Assembly (NCBI GenBank): GCA_015179125.1
Contig: WHVA01000283.1
Coordinates: 1 to 64,000, forward strand
Source: Gautieria morchelliformis
Taxonomy: Eukaryota; Basidiomycota; Agaricomycetes; Gomphales; Gomphaceae
Direction: 5' to 3'
Length of the DNA stretch: 64,000 nucleotides
Part shown: in pieces, positions 10,828-21,790 of the stretch
How the letters are laid out: every line of letters starts with the position of its first letter
Numbering within the stretch: position 1 is the stretch's first letter
Program-made: the position numbers and the translations under genes
The notes under the pieces: model-generated
Seen by the model: only the letters and a program-made list of their open reading frames with translations
What the model was told of the DNA's origin: nothing
Database searches by the model: none

Positions 10828-12588
10828 ATGCCTTTGACAAGATGCTACTCAACGCTGCCATTTGCCATCACCCGTTTCCCTGCTAGGACCACCGCCTATA
10901 TTCATCTGGCACCAAAGCGAAGCTTGTCCAATAAATCACAGCCGTCGCCTGTACGATATGAGCCTGATCCCGATGCCAGTCCTGAAAACGTCCAAAACGA
11001 ATTTATTCAACATACAACGTTTGCGTTCAAGAATCTGGGCAAAATGCTCGCGTATGTTGGATATGGCACGCTCATAGTAGGACTCGTAACGGCAACCGCG
11101 TATGAGGGTGGGCATCTCTGGATTGAGCGTAAAATGCACATTACCCCGGACGAGGACGCGAAGCGGTGGGGATGGGAGGTGGAGGGCTGGACGGGTGGAG
11201 ACGGAGGTGGAACGAGCCCCGCTTTGGGTTTCGTTGGACGGCATGCGGTTCGTGCTGCGTGGTTCAGTCTGTACTATGATTCACCCTTTGGCGGCGTCAC
11301 AACAATATCTCAAGCCAATGGAGCCAATGGAATGGGTAATTTGAACGTTGCCCCCTCTGACCTCGAGAGTGCACGCATATATTTGGAGGAAGCTATGGCC
11401 CGCGTCCGCGATCAGCATGGGAGGGTGCGTATGGACACGGTGGGATCAGATCTCTTGGAGCGACATGCTGCCGTGCTGGAACGCATAGGGACGAGAGCGG
11501 CGTTAGCACGGGCCCGAGAGGAATATCTCCAGATTTTCGATGATGGGCGTGATGCCCGGTTTTCCAAAGCTCGTTTTGCAGTGAAAATCGGTGACATCTC
11601 CGAGCGTCTGGGGAACGTTGAAGCCGCGCTCACGTGGTGGACTAGAGGCATAACTCTCGCCACAGATGATAATTTTCTAGAGATATCTACGCCGACACGT
11701 GTAACGCCACCCTCGCCGTCTCCGACTGGAGGCATCTTTACGTCTGCGTTATGGAAATGGACGATGAGCCCACCTGAGGAAGCGTCTTCTAGTCCTTTGA
11801 TAGAGACAAAGTCCTCGAAGGTAGCCTTACCCAATCGGCCACCTTCTTCACCAGCGGCTCAAAGGACGCTTGTTGCTGCTCTGCTTTCTATTTCGGCTCA
11901 CTATTCAAAGATAAACCAGCTCAAGGAGGCCAAACTAATCCAGGAATACGCCATTTCACTGATCGACGCCATGGCGCCTATGCCTATGGCCTCCTCATAC
12001 GTCTCACGGGCGGTCCAGTCAGCAGGACAAAGCTTGCACCACATGTATCTATTGCAGCGCAAATCTGTTTTCGCACTGCATCACGCGGAGGTGACATATT
12101 CATTAGCACCGTCTTCGGTTCTGTGGAAAGCACGTCCGCTTACGGAACCTGTCATGGATCTTCTGACAGCGGCATCTTCGTCCGAGATTGTAGCTCAGGT
12201 ACTGACCGGCACATCGTCGCTTCCCTCAGATGCGCCATATGGCGGGAGTTCACAACCGGCTACGGAACGTCCAAAAGTGCCACATCCTGCCGCCTCGCAT
12301 GCCCCCCTAGCATCGGCATATGGTGAGTCCTTGTGGCTACGGCCATCAGCGCGGTCTGTGCTGCGAGACGCGCGCCGCACGGCAGTAGAAGCGTGGGACT
12401 TGTGTGGGGTGCTATACAAGGAGATCGATCGCGGGGAATTGAAGGCCGTGGAGTGTTTTGAACGCGCGTTAGGGTGGGCAGAGGAACCGAGATCGGAAGG
12501 CGAGCGTCTTGGGGCAACGACCGTGGATGCATGGCAGTTCCTTTGGGAAAGGTATATGGAAGCGCGAGGTACGGTCCGGGCGGAATAG
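10828..12588 (+). CDS. Mitochondrial single-pass membrane protein with TPR-like C-terminus, function unknown
   Basis: An uninterrupted 586-codon frame starts at the ATG at 10828. Residues 1-35 are rich in Arg, Ser and Thr and nearly free of acidic residues, like a mitochondrial presequence. Residues about 74-92 (LAYVGYGTLIVGLVTATAY) form one hydrophobic helix. The rest is helical with recurring TPR-like spacing, for example SDLESARIYLEEAMARVRDQ, RAALARAREEYLQIFDD and VKIGDISERLGNVEAALTWW. A presequence, one membrane helix and TPR helices is the architecture of the yeast i-AAA adaptor Mgr3, but I cannot show orthology and give no symbol. The lack of introns is unusual among its neighbours. Confidence 0.75.
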   Translation: MPLTRCYSTLPFAITRFPARTTAYIHLAPKRSLSNKSQPSPVRYEPDPDASPENVQNEFIQHTTFAFKNLGKMLAYVGYGTLIVGLVTATAYEGGHLWIERKMHITPDEDAKRWGWEVEGWTGGDGGGTSPALGFVGRHAVRAAWFSLYYDSPFGGVTTISQANGANGMGNLNVAPSDLESARIYLEEAMARVRDQHGRVRMDTVGSDLLERHAAVLERIGTRAALARAREEYLQIFDDGRDARFSKARFAVKIGDISERLGNVEAALTWWTRGITLATDDNFLEISTPTRVTPPSPSPTGGIFTSALWKWTMSPPEEASSSPLIETKSSKVALPNRPPSSPAAQRTLVAALLSISAHYSKINQLKEAKLIQEYAISLIDAMAPMPMASSYVSRAVQSAGQSLHHMYLLQRKSVFALHHAEVTYSLAPSSVLWKARPLTEPVMDLLTAASSSEIVAQVLTGTSSLPSDAPYGGSSQPATERPKVPHPAASHAPLASAYGESLWLRPSARSVLRDARRTAVEAWDLCGVLYKEIDRGELKAVECFERALGWAEEPRSEGERLGATTVDAWQFLWERYMEARGTVRAE

Positions 12589-13075
12589 GGCATGTTTGGA
12601 CAAGGGGATGCGCTTGGCCATTGGCAATTCTCGGCTCGAGACCTCGAAACCACCACATAGCCACTGGCTTTTCGACAGGGGTGGCTGCCCCGTTCCCGAG
12701 CGTCGTTTGCCCTGACAGACCCTTGAAGCTGTGGGAGCTAGGTGCAAAGAGTGGGGATCTAGCCAGATATAGGATGGCGTGTCTCGTCTGAGAGCGGCTG
12801 GGAGCTGCAATGGAGCTAAGTATACCTACATTTACATGTTCACAGACAGAAACAAGCTATTTTCGAGAGGAGCACATGACTTGGCTCGAAACGATAGAGA
12901 AGGCTCACGTAATCAGTGCGTCTAAGCATGTCTGACACCGCTACATGCGAGTGGCCTGGTGTGCCCGACTGAGCCCTCAGCGCTCCTGCCAGAACATCAT
13001 TATAAGTAGTAAACATGCGTACCCATGCTTTCGGCGCTGGGGTTGTTCCTCCCGCTCCCCACCAAGTTGTCAACC
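12589..13075. other. Intergenic spacer, no gene seen
   Basis: Spacer between two genes on the same strand. Reading frames here lack recognisable motifs and overlap each other. It should contain the 3' end of the upstream gene and the promoter of the GH5-type gene. Confidence 0.6.
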
Positions 13076-15298
13076 ATGCGGTTTTGTGCAGCTGCAGCTG
13101 TCGTAGCTTGTCTTGTAGGATCTGTGGCCTCCACCGCATGGATCCCGAGCTCTGTTCGCGCCGAAAAGCGTAATAGTGGCACGCCCGCTTCCCAAGGTTT
13201 CGTAACAACAAATAATGGCCAATTCCAAGTCAATGGGCAGTAAGCATCAGACGCGTTTTCCCATGCGGCTCGCGCTCACTCATGGCTAGGCCGTTTTTTT
13301 ATTTCGCAACCGACGCGTACTGGCTGATGCAGCTCTCGGATGCCGACATTGATCTTACTCTCAAGAGTATCGCCGCCAAAAACATCACTGTTGTTCGCAC
13401 TTGGGCTTTCAACGACGTGTTTGAGATTCCTACGGTCGGAGCTTGGTTCCAGGTGTGCTTCCTTTGCGTTCCAACAATTTTAGCTGCATACTCACCTCTG
13501 TCAGGCGTTCAATCCCAATGGCACCATAACAATCAACACCGGTCCAAATGGTCTTCAGCGGCTCGATACAATCCTCGCGTCTGCAAAGACACACGGCCTC
13601 ATGATTCAACTTGCTCTTACGAACAATTGGAATCCTGCACGCAATTTCGATCCTTTGGGTCCCCTTTTGTCGGACCTCAACAGCACACTGGCGAAGCGTG
13701 CTGGTACTGTTACAAATGTGACACATCCGCCAGGTTTCCTCTCCAACGACTACGGGGGAATGGACGCATACGTTCGCGCCCACAACCTAACAGAGCATGA
13801 TCAATTCTTCACAAATCAGACCCTGATTAACGCCTTCCAAAATTACTTGAATGTGCTTGTCCCGCGGTACGCTAACAATACCGAGCTGCTGACTTGGGAG
13901 CTAGCAAACGACGCGAGATGCAACTCTACGCTTCCCAACTCACCGACATGTGTCGCCCAGGTACGCTGATCTGTATTTTTAGCCAATGCCAGTCGGATTC
14001 CCATTTCTCGTTGCAGAATGTCACACAATGGCACGCTACCATCGCAACCCATGTCAAGACATTAGACCCGAATCACATAATCTCCTCAGGGTAATTACTT
14101 TATTAGTAGCTCCCGGCGTCGCATCTTACGTTGTCGTAGATCTCAAGGATTCTTCTGTGTTGACTGTCCCAAGCTCTTCCCTTTGGCGCCTCGTCCACAG
14201 CCCTCCCCCACGCCGGGCGCGAAAAGACGTTCCAATGGCCCGCTCACAGCCAAAGCGGTGCTCACCCAGCGTCGAGCGAGCATGAAGCGGAATGCCGAAG
14301 CCGCCAGGCAGCGCCGAGAAGGCGCTGCCGAGAAGCGCGCGCGAGGCGAGAATGCTAGATGGGCTTACCGTGGACCAGTTGCTGACAAGCATCCCAAGAG
14401 GCAGCTTTCGACTCAGAATGTCGGTCCAGCATTCGATGGTAGCCAAGGAGTTGATTCTCAGGATATTCTCAACATCCCAGAGTATGTCTCTAGCCCACGT
14501 ACACTTGACGTGTACCGCACTGATGGACACCCCTTTAGCATTGGATTTAGTACATTGTGCGATGATACGCTTTGCGGCCATCTGACCGTTTTTCTGACAT
14601 TTCGTCGTTCACAGCCAATTGTTCCCTGACCAGAACGTGTATGCGCCCCTAGATCCCAACTTGGATGCCTTCAACAACACGGTTCAAGCTGGTATTGAAT
14701 GGATTACAATGCAAGCCCAGTCAGCTCTGACGTGAGTCGTATCGTCGTGGGTACCGACACTCGTCTTAATATTTCTTTTTTCAAGCTTCGGCAAGCCCGT
14801 CTCGCTAACCGGGTTTGGTCTCGTGACGCAGAACAACCTTCCTGCATTCACGCTTTTCAACTCGTCGCAGCCGTTCCTCCCACTCAACGCATCCGGCGTC
14901 CAACCCCAGATTCCCCTGCCGACCGCCCTGGGCGTCGGCTTATCGCAAGGCCAATTACCGCTGACTGACCAGCAGCAGCAGATTGCGTACTCCTCGTGGA
15001 TCCAATCGGCGATCTCGAATGACGTTGCCGGAATCACGCAGTACCAGTGGGGACAGGAGAACCTTACCGCACCGACCCAGAACGTCGCGCCTGCCCAATC
15101 GAGTACGAACACATTCACGCCGGCACTAGGTCAACAGAACATCTCGCCCAATGACGGTTATCAAGCGTGAGTGTCTCGTCCTCTTACACGGCGGCCCTCA
15201 GACTTACTTACGTACGTGTGCTTTCCAGGATCTCCCCGTCGCTGCAGAACCTGTTCCAAGCGACGGCGCTCCAGCAAGCAGCGAAGAACGTCGGGTGA
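13076..15298 (+). CDS. Secreted GH5-family (mannanase-like) protein lacking both catalytic glutamates
   Basis: Nine exons (13076-13239, 13290-13452, 13505-13960, 14017-14090, 14140-14481, 14539-14556, 14615-14731, 14786-15166, 15229-15298) give 594 residues; exon 6 is 18 nt. A signal peptide (residues 1 to about 20) precedes the GH5 fold: FQVNGQPFFYFATDAYW, VVRTWAFNDVFEIPTV, IQLALTNNWN, WELANDARC, FFCVDCPKLFP, FGKPVSLTGFG. These line up with fungal endo-1,4-beta-mannanases of GH5_7. There the first Glu stands in an ANEPRC-type motif and the second in a KPVxxEEFG-type motif. Here they read ANDARC and KPVSLTGFG. A basic, Arg/Lys-rich insert (about 14230-14400) interrupts the barrel. The upstream in-frame ATG at 13025 is less likely because the signal peptide fits 13076. 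Hydrolysis of mannan is doubtful; binding or another role is possible. Confidence 0.87.
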
Positions 15299-15707
15299 TG
15301 CGGCAGCATTTTTTATCAAATTTTACGACAAGAGACTTCTGAATGCAATGAGGGACAATGCAATGAGGGACAATGACTTTTACGCCTGCCATTTTGAGCC
15401 TGGCCATTTGCGCCAGCAACAGCGGGGCTATTGGCCTCGGCATTGTCATGCTGTATACATATAGTAGACAGTTTTAATACATGGTGCTGTTTTTGGCGTT
15501 TTCAGGCAGGCTTGTTCTGAAGGCGCATGGTATTGGGCATACTATTGGTATCTATCCATCGCGAGTATGGTGATATGGGCGGGAGGAATACAAGGGTACA
15601 TGGTGTACTGCAAGTGTAAGCCTAACATAAATGAAAGAAGAGCACAGCAAGCAAAAGCAGTATTTGATACAACCTTAGCGGGGCCATAGGGCCCCAGGAC
15701 TATGTCG
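15299..15707. other. Convergent spacer with a 15-bp tandem duplication
   Basis: At 15346-15375 the unit CAATGAGGGACAATG occurs twice head to tail. Otherwise this is the shared 3' region of the GH5-like gene and the SKN7-type gene. No gene is seen. Confidence 0.7.
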
Positions 15708-16983
15708 TCACTCCACCACCTGGAACCGACTCCGCTTCTCATCCCTCGGATCGCCCTCTGGATCTTCTAACGAGCGCTTCCTGCCTCCTGCTTCAACTGC
15801 GCCGCCCGACCCTGATCCCGACGCGGTCCCCGAGCCGTCGTCAAACCCGCTAAACGAGTCACCCGCTACAATCGTCTGCAAGATCTGTGTGTACAGCTCG
15901 TCTGAGAGCCCGAGCCCTGCGAGCGGGTTGATCCGCGGGTCGTCGTCGGACATGGGGAGGAGCGGGAGGGGGCTCTGTGTGGCGACGACGGTGCTGCTGC
16001 TTGCGGCGTTATTGCCGCTGTTGTTTGCGGCGGCGCTGCTGCTGCCGACGATAAGCGCCTCGTTGAAGCTGGCGTCATTGAGCGGTGGGATTCCAGGGCC
16101 TCGCGGGACCTTGGCCATCTCTTGGATAACTTTAAGGTGCATGAGATGTTTCTGCCATGCGTGCGTCAGCACGGGGAGCGGCAATCAATCAACTCGACTC
16201 GACTCACTTCTAACATGTCGAGCAGACCCTCCTTGGTGAAGGGCTTGGGCAGTACGTCATTCATACCTGAGCAGCAACGTCAAAGACATTATCGTCGCAA
16301 GAAGCTACCCACACACCATGCGAGTAGTACGTCAGGATCTCATTCGGCTTGGAGTTGCTCGTCATCGAGATGATCGGCGTCATGGGGTCAAACTGCCTAA
16401 TCAGTGACGTCGCAGACACCCCATCTAACTTCGGCATTACGATATCCTATCCGGCCCACCCAACCCATCAAAATCAGAACCCCCTTCAAAACACAGACCA
16501 CTGACCATCAGCACCAAATCATACTTCTCTAAATTCATTTTGTTCACGGCGCCCACACCGTCCACCGCCACGTCAATCGTGCACCCGAACACCTGCAGGA
16601 ATTTGCTCGAAAGCTTTCGACTGACAGCGTCGTCGTCCACGAGCAGCACACGGGGAGGGACAGCCCAGCCTGGCACAAACGTCGACCGCCGCACGCGTAG
16701 CCGCTGTGGTGTCGGTACGCGGTGCCCCACGGCCTTGCTGGAATTGCTTGGGCCCGCGCTGGGCGCGGCGAAGGAAGAGGACTGCACATCCACGAGTGGG
16801 GGGAGCCCGAGCACGGTGGGGTCGAAGGACCATGTGCCGTCATCTGGGGTAGCGGAGGAGCGTGGAAGGAGGTGACCCACGGTAAATACCTGCAGTCCAG
16901 GGAATGGCACGTCGCCATTTGAGTTCCCGTTCAGACCTGGTAAGGGGCCGAGACCGTCAGGAATGCCAGGGAACGTCGGGGGC

Positions 16984-17018
<35 letters not shown>

Positions 17019-18533
17019 CAGCCGTTGTTGCTGCTGCTGTTGCGCCTGCGACGTCGAAACCCCATTTTGATCTTGTGCGGATGTCGGGCGGGCACGCTGG
17101 AGCTCCTCGATGCGCTGGAGCGCGTCCTGACGTGTGAGTGGGGACCCAGAGCGGCCTGGCGCGGGAGACCCCGACAGAGGTGGGGTAGCTGCGCCCGTGA
17201 ACTGCATGCCAGCAGTATTGGCGCGGCGCGAGATCTCATTCATCTGCTCAAACGACGCACGCGCGACATCGGACTCGGGATATGCGCCGCCCATGATACG
17301 CTGCGCCTCGGAGGCGGGGACGAACTGGTTCTCGGTGGGCGGGAGCTGCACGCTCTGGTCGTCCTTTTGCTTTCCTGGGAAATGGAGGACGTCAGCGGTG
17401 CGGGCAAGAAGGATTGGAATAGAGGTACCGTTCTCAAGTTGCAAGAAGTACTGGATGAGGTTCTGCATGAGACCGTCTTGCTGAGCCATGTTGCGCTGGA
17501 AGTTGACCATTTCATTGAGGACGCTGTTGTAATTGCGTTCGAGGCTGTGAATGTGGGCCGTCATGTCGTCATGGGCGCGTGTAAGCCTATCGATCTGGGA
17601 CTGGAGGGATTGTATGACGTTGGAGTCGGGTGGAGACGGCGGCGAGGGGGGGGAACCGGCGAGGGTGGCGGCACCTGCGCCGGTGTTTGTGGGGGCAGAC
17701 GCCTTTGAGGTGGATTTGCGCTGGGAGGGAACCTTGCGCTTTATATTCTCTAAGGCGTCACGGCGGTCGGCGCAAAAGTCAGGATGGCGAAATGTCCAGC
17801 TGTGGTCGCCAAAGGTGTTTTCCTCGTTGTTCTTGACCTTGTGAAAGTCGTACTTGTTGAGCTGGCGGACGAAGCTGGCAAAGTTTGAGTGCTTAAACAT
17901 GCGCGGGAGGATTGATTTTGTGAACTCGGTCATGTCCTGATGGGAGATGAAGTTTAACGCGGAGGAGAAGACGGGTACGCACTTTGATGATGAAGCATTC
18001 GCCCCCTGGACCCCAACACACGACATCGGAGAAGGTGTTGTCCTGGAGCATCCTGGTAGGGGATGAGAGACATCAGGCTGATAGGAAGATACATACTTGT
18101 ACAATTTCTTGACAAAGTCGCTTGTCGGGGGCAAGCCATCGTCGGCGTCCTTTGGAAGTGGATTGTCCTGGTATGACGACCGTTCCCTAGGAGGAAGTGG
18201 CATGTCTCGTTCGATACCCTTCCCTTTCTGGCTCTGGCTATCATTTGACGCGGGCTGCGAGTCGACAACAGGCTTGATGTCTTCGCGGGCGCTGGAAGTG
18301 CGATGGGGGGGCCAGGGGAGGTTGCTGGCTGTGGAATAGGGCGACGACAGCGAAGGATGGAAGGACGCTGGTGGGAATCTGCTTGAGCCAGACGCGGCGA
18401 GGGGTGATAAGGGAGGTAAGGTATTCGAGCGAAAGGACGAGGAGGAGTGGGGAGGGGGCAGATGGAGCTGGGAGGGAGGAGGGAGCTGAGTTTGCGGGAA
18501 GAGAGGAAACTGGTGATTTTGGTGGCGATCCAT
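15708..18533 (-). CDS. SKN7: SKN7-type response regulator transcription factor (HSF domain plus receiver)
   Basis: Six exons (18097-18533, 17983-18052, 16506-17936, 16317-16446, 16208-16266, 15708-16151) give 856 residues in phase. After a Pro/Ser/Gln-rich start comes an HSF-type DNA-binding domain (TSDFVKKLYKMLQDN, then FASFVRQLNKYDFHKVKN and DHSWTFRHPDF). A coiled-coil stretch (residues about 300-350) follows, then a Gln-rich tract encoded by CAG/CAA repeats (about 16979-17045). The C-terminal receiver has RVLLVDDDAVSRK, the phospho-acceptor Asp in LMDIVMPKLDG, and the conserved Lys in VLPKPFTKEG. SKN7 proteins receive phosphate from Sln1/Ypd1-type relays and act in oxidative and wall stress. 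I start at ATG 18533 (MDRHQ); the upstream extension begins at a GTG. The first two introns stay open in frame, so retention would not stop translation. Confidence 0.95.
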
Positions 18534-18974
18534 GGTCTGGGTCTGTCTAGAACTGGCCTGCAGGGCCTCGATTGGCGATTCGGCGCCCTTGGGAAGCGTG
18601 ACCACCGAGTGACGCGGCTAGCGGCTACTTGCTCGCTATGCGAGACGACGAGCAACGGACAGTCGACGTCGTGGGATGACGACGTGGGGGACAGCGAGCG
18701 GGAGTGGGGGTGGAGTGGAGGTCACGTGTTCGGTGGAGTGGAGCTCGTCGAAAAAGGAAATACCTCAGGGCCCGCGGTGAAGCTCACGGCGGCGAGCTTA
18801 TAATTTCATACAAGAGCTCGTGTTTACATGTGAGTTACGACTGCTGCAATCTGACTTGAGACAGCTGTCAACCAGCTCCTCCTGGCGTGCCTGTAACCCA
18901 TCACCCATCACTCACCACCGCTGCCGACAGATGGCCCGTATTCCAGCCGGAGTCCAGTCCATGCGATGCCGTCT
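18534..18974. other. Spacer between SKN7-type and dynactin p27 genes
   Basis: Both flanking genes are on the minus strand. This 441-bp stretch holds the promoter of the SKN7-type gene (including CACGTG at about 18724) and the 3' end of the dynactin gene. No gene is seen. Confidence 0.6.
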
Positions 18975-19758
18975 TCATGCCCCATCTCCCCTTCGAAGCC
19001 GGTTGAACTTGGGAAGCATCTCGCGCAAGTATTCTGCATGTTTCCTTCGCAGGTCAATCTCTTGGATTTTTCCTCTCCCACTCCACAGTCGTCTCTCCGC
19101 AGCTGTGCCGAACACAACCTTGCCAGACGATGGGTCAGTTCCAGGACGGTCGCGGCGGCGCACTCACGGTGTAGTCCTCCAAGACCTCGTCTTCTGAAGG
19201 AACGACAAGGCACCCCGCTCCGACGACACAGTATGAAGTCAAGCGAACCGTGTGATGCAGACGTGCTCGTGTCGAGATCGTGTTCGAATTGCCCATCGTG
19301 GGTGACTCCACGCCTGCCAGGACATCTGTACCAAGTCCAGGTGCAGATGATTACACATGCTCACGGCACCCGATCTCAAAAAGATTGTCATCTCCTATCC
19401 GCATGACTTCCTTTCGTCTAGTCCTGTATAAATTTTCTGGTGCGGGAATAATCCAAGCTATCTTACCGGTTCACGATGATAGCACCCTCCTCAACGATGC
19501 ATCCTTGCCCGATAACGATGGGACCGGCGATAGCAAATATCGTCGCCTTAGGATGGACAACCGTCCCTGTAGGCCATCAGAGACTTCACATGACACATAT
19601 CATCAGTGCCGTGTTACCCGCTCCGATTGTAATGTCGCCCTTCAGCTCGACGTCCTGACAGACGACGGCCTTCGAATGAATAGTGAATTTATCCTTCCTG
19701 CGCTATTCCCATTGGCAAGCGACCACCATAGCTGAAATAACCCTTACATTGGCGGCAT
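18975..19758 (-). CDS. Dynactin subunit 6 (p27) orthologue
   Basis: Six exons (19748-19758, 19618-19697, 19467-19566, 19365-19417, 19168-19313, 18975-19118) give a 177-residue protein. The first exon is only 11 nt, and introns are 49-51 bp. The hexapeptide rhythm of a left-handed beta-helix is clear: [38 protein letters not shown] and [18 protein letters not shown], then a C-terminal helix ([19 protein letters not shown]). These are hallmarks of DCTN6/p27, the subunit that pairs with p25 at the pointed end of dynactin in dynein-driven transport. Length fits the family. Every exon junction is in phase, so I regard it as functional. Confidence 0.9.
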
Positions 19759-20944
19759 CGGTGCAGAAAGCTAAAAGGGGGACACATTCAAACTCAGCTG
19801 CCCAGTGATGAATCGAAGGGCACGCTTGCAATTGCCATCCAGGGCGATCTCAGCGATATTTCAATCCTCTGCAGCCAGCATGCCAGGCCGCAGCATACAT
19901 GGGTGGTGGACTTGTCATTTACTTAGCCTAGTCACTACTGCCGAGTCAGCGACCCCGACTATGCGAATCGATGGTCCTGCTGCGTGAATACCGGGTGTTC
20001 ACGCAACAGGACTATCGCATAGTCAGCCGGGCATCGCATCTGGCGGCGGCGGCCCCTGGTTTGATAACCAGCCATGAAGATGCAACAACGAGAAACATGA
20101 TTTATCACCTTTGCGCCCGACAATCAACTCTACTTGCAGTGCACAAACTGGTCATTGTTCTACATGGGAATACAATCTAGGACCAGGACCAACCAGCGCA
20201 ATAGCGGTCACGAAAGCTCAGAGGACACACCTACGCATGTAAGTACTACGCTCGCTCAGCTTAGGCGTCACCCTGATTGCGAGCCGACATATAGATCGTG
20301 GCTGGATATTTGCCCAGCACTTTTGCCACCGTCTTGGTGCGGCATACATTGGGATCAAGAACGTTCTTACAGCACAGAAACATCTCGGAGACATGAGATC
20401 AGGTTTGGGGACAAATTTGTCGGGGCTTCGCTCATCAGGTGTTTTGTAACGACTATCGCGCCTCCTGCGCCCTGCGTACTTCCTGGTAGTACTCGGCTGC
20501 TTGGGCATGCATGCGAACCACGCAGCGCCAGTTCCCAAGTGAAAAGAAACCAATACTCTTACGCATCAGAAGAGATGCGGTGCGAAAGGCAAATACGATC
20601 GCGGACATTTAGGGGCCGCATATACTAGATGGAAGTGAGATGGCCGAAATAATCCTTCACGCGCGAGATATCGGCCGTTTGCAGTACACCGCACTTTGAA
20701 CCAAAATACCTCCTTAATAAATTTGAGTAAAACTCAAAATATCTTCTGAGTATGTGCCAAATATCTCCTATTGAGATATTTAGGTTATATGTGAGCCAAT
20801 ATTCCAAATATTATCCAAGTCTCTGCTGGGGATATATGTGGACTTGTTATTTTTGCTTGCATAGTAGTGTAAGTAATATATCATATACATAATTCTATAA
20901 TATTGCGCGTCATCACCCTCGACGCGTTGTTGACGCGTCACGCG
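19759..20944. other. Intergenic, AT-rich part with adjacent hairpins
   Basis: No supported gene. At 20640-20900 the base composition turns AT-rich. Two inverted repeats lie close together: TTTGAGT/ACTCAAA (20722-20738) and AAATATCTC/GAGATATTT (20759-20781). At 20921-20947 the word ACGCGT occurs in three closely spaced partly palindromic copies just downstream of the next frame. I could not assign these to a known element. Confidence 0.5.
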
Positions 20945-21790
20945 TCACTGTTGCACAAAAGGTCCGACGTGCCGTTTGACTTTGACCACCATCTCATCAC
21001 CATCGGATTCGGTATCATCTACCTCCATTGATTTGTTTTTCTTGCCTTTGCCTCTCTTGTTCTTTGGGGCAGACTTTTCCTCCTCTTTTGCCTTCTTTGC
21101 GGAATGCGCATTGACCTGCTCGGTCAACTCACCGATTATCTCATCCATATGCTCCATACGTCCCTCAATCTTGACCAGGTACTGTTCCTGGCTCTCCACG
21201 GTAGCTGCAAGTTCTTCATGGGCAGTTTGAAGAGTTTTTATTTGTTGCTGTACGTCCTCCCAATGTTTATGGCTTTTTTGACGCGATTCTCAAGCGCCGG
21301 CAACGAAACCGACTCGAGGATGTGACCATTCGACTTCATTGCGGCAACCGTGGCCTGCGGTTCGGTCAGCGCATCGGTAAGACTTTTCATACCTGTTATT
21401 CCTTTGTTGCCTGCTAAAACACCTTGCTAGACCCTCACAAACCCAGCCACTGACCCGGAGGAAGCACCTAGGATCGGTGCTGGACGCATGAAAGTGGGTT
21501 TCGGTTTCGGTGAGATAGACCTATTCTGATCTTCAGCTGCTTCCTCTTCACCCTTATCTTTGTCCAGCTTTCTTTTTAATGACCTAGAGGCCGGATGCGC
21601 TTACATTGTTCGTTCTCGCCACTGTGGTGAGCTCTTTCACTACGCTTGTCACCACGGGAGGCCAATTCGTGTCAACCCAGCACCTTATAATTGACTTCGT
21701 CAGGATTTTACAAGCCTTCGTTTTCTTTCGCAATTCATTAGGTCCACTCGGTATGTCAGGCTTAGCGTAGATCGACCGTCCCTACATCTA
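20945..21790 (-). pseudogene. Unrecognised coding remnant, Lys-rich C-terminus, frameshifted
   Basis: The minus strand codes for an 84-residue tail from 21199 to 20945: a heptad-like helix (RMEHMDEIIGELTEQVNAH), then a Lys/Glu-rich stretch with KNKRGKGKKNKSMEVDD, resembling a nuclear localisation signal and an acidic patch. Upstream, a second frame reads LTDALTEPQATVAAMKSNGH and SLPALENRVKK. The two join only if one base is inserted or lost at an A6 run near 21285. Further upstream (about 21600-21700) another short frame reads WPPVVTSVVKELTTVART. I do not recognise the family. A decayed gene or a cellular gene with unrecognised introns are both possible. Confidence 0.4.

Noticed and set aside
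16979..17045. CTG/CAG microsatellite as a separate repeat feature
   Set aside because: It encodes the Gln-rich tract of the SKN7-type protein and is described there.
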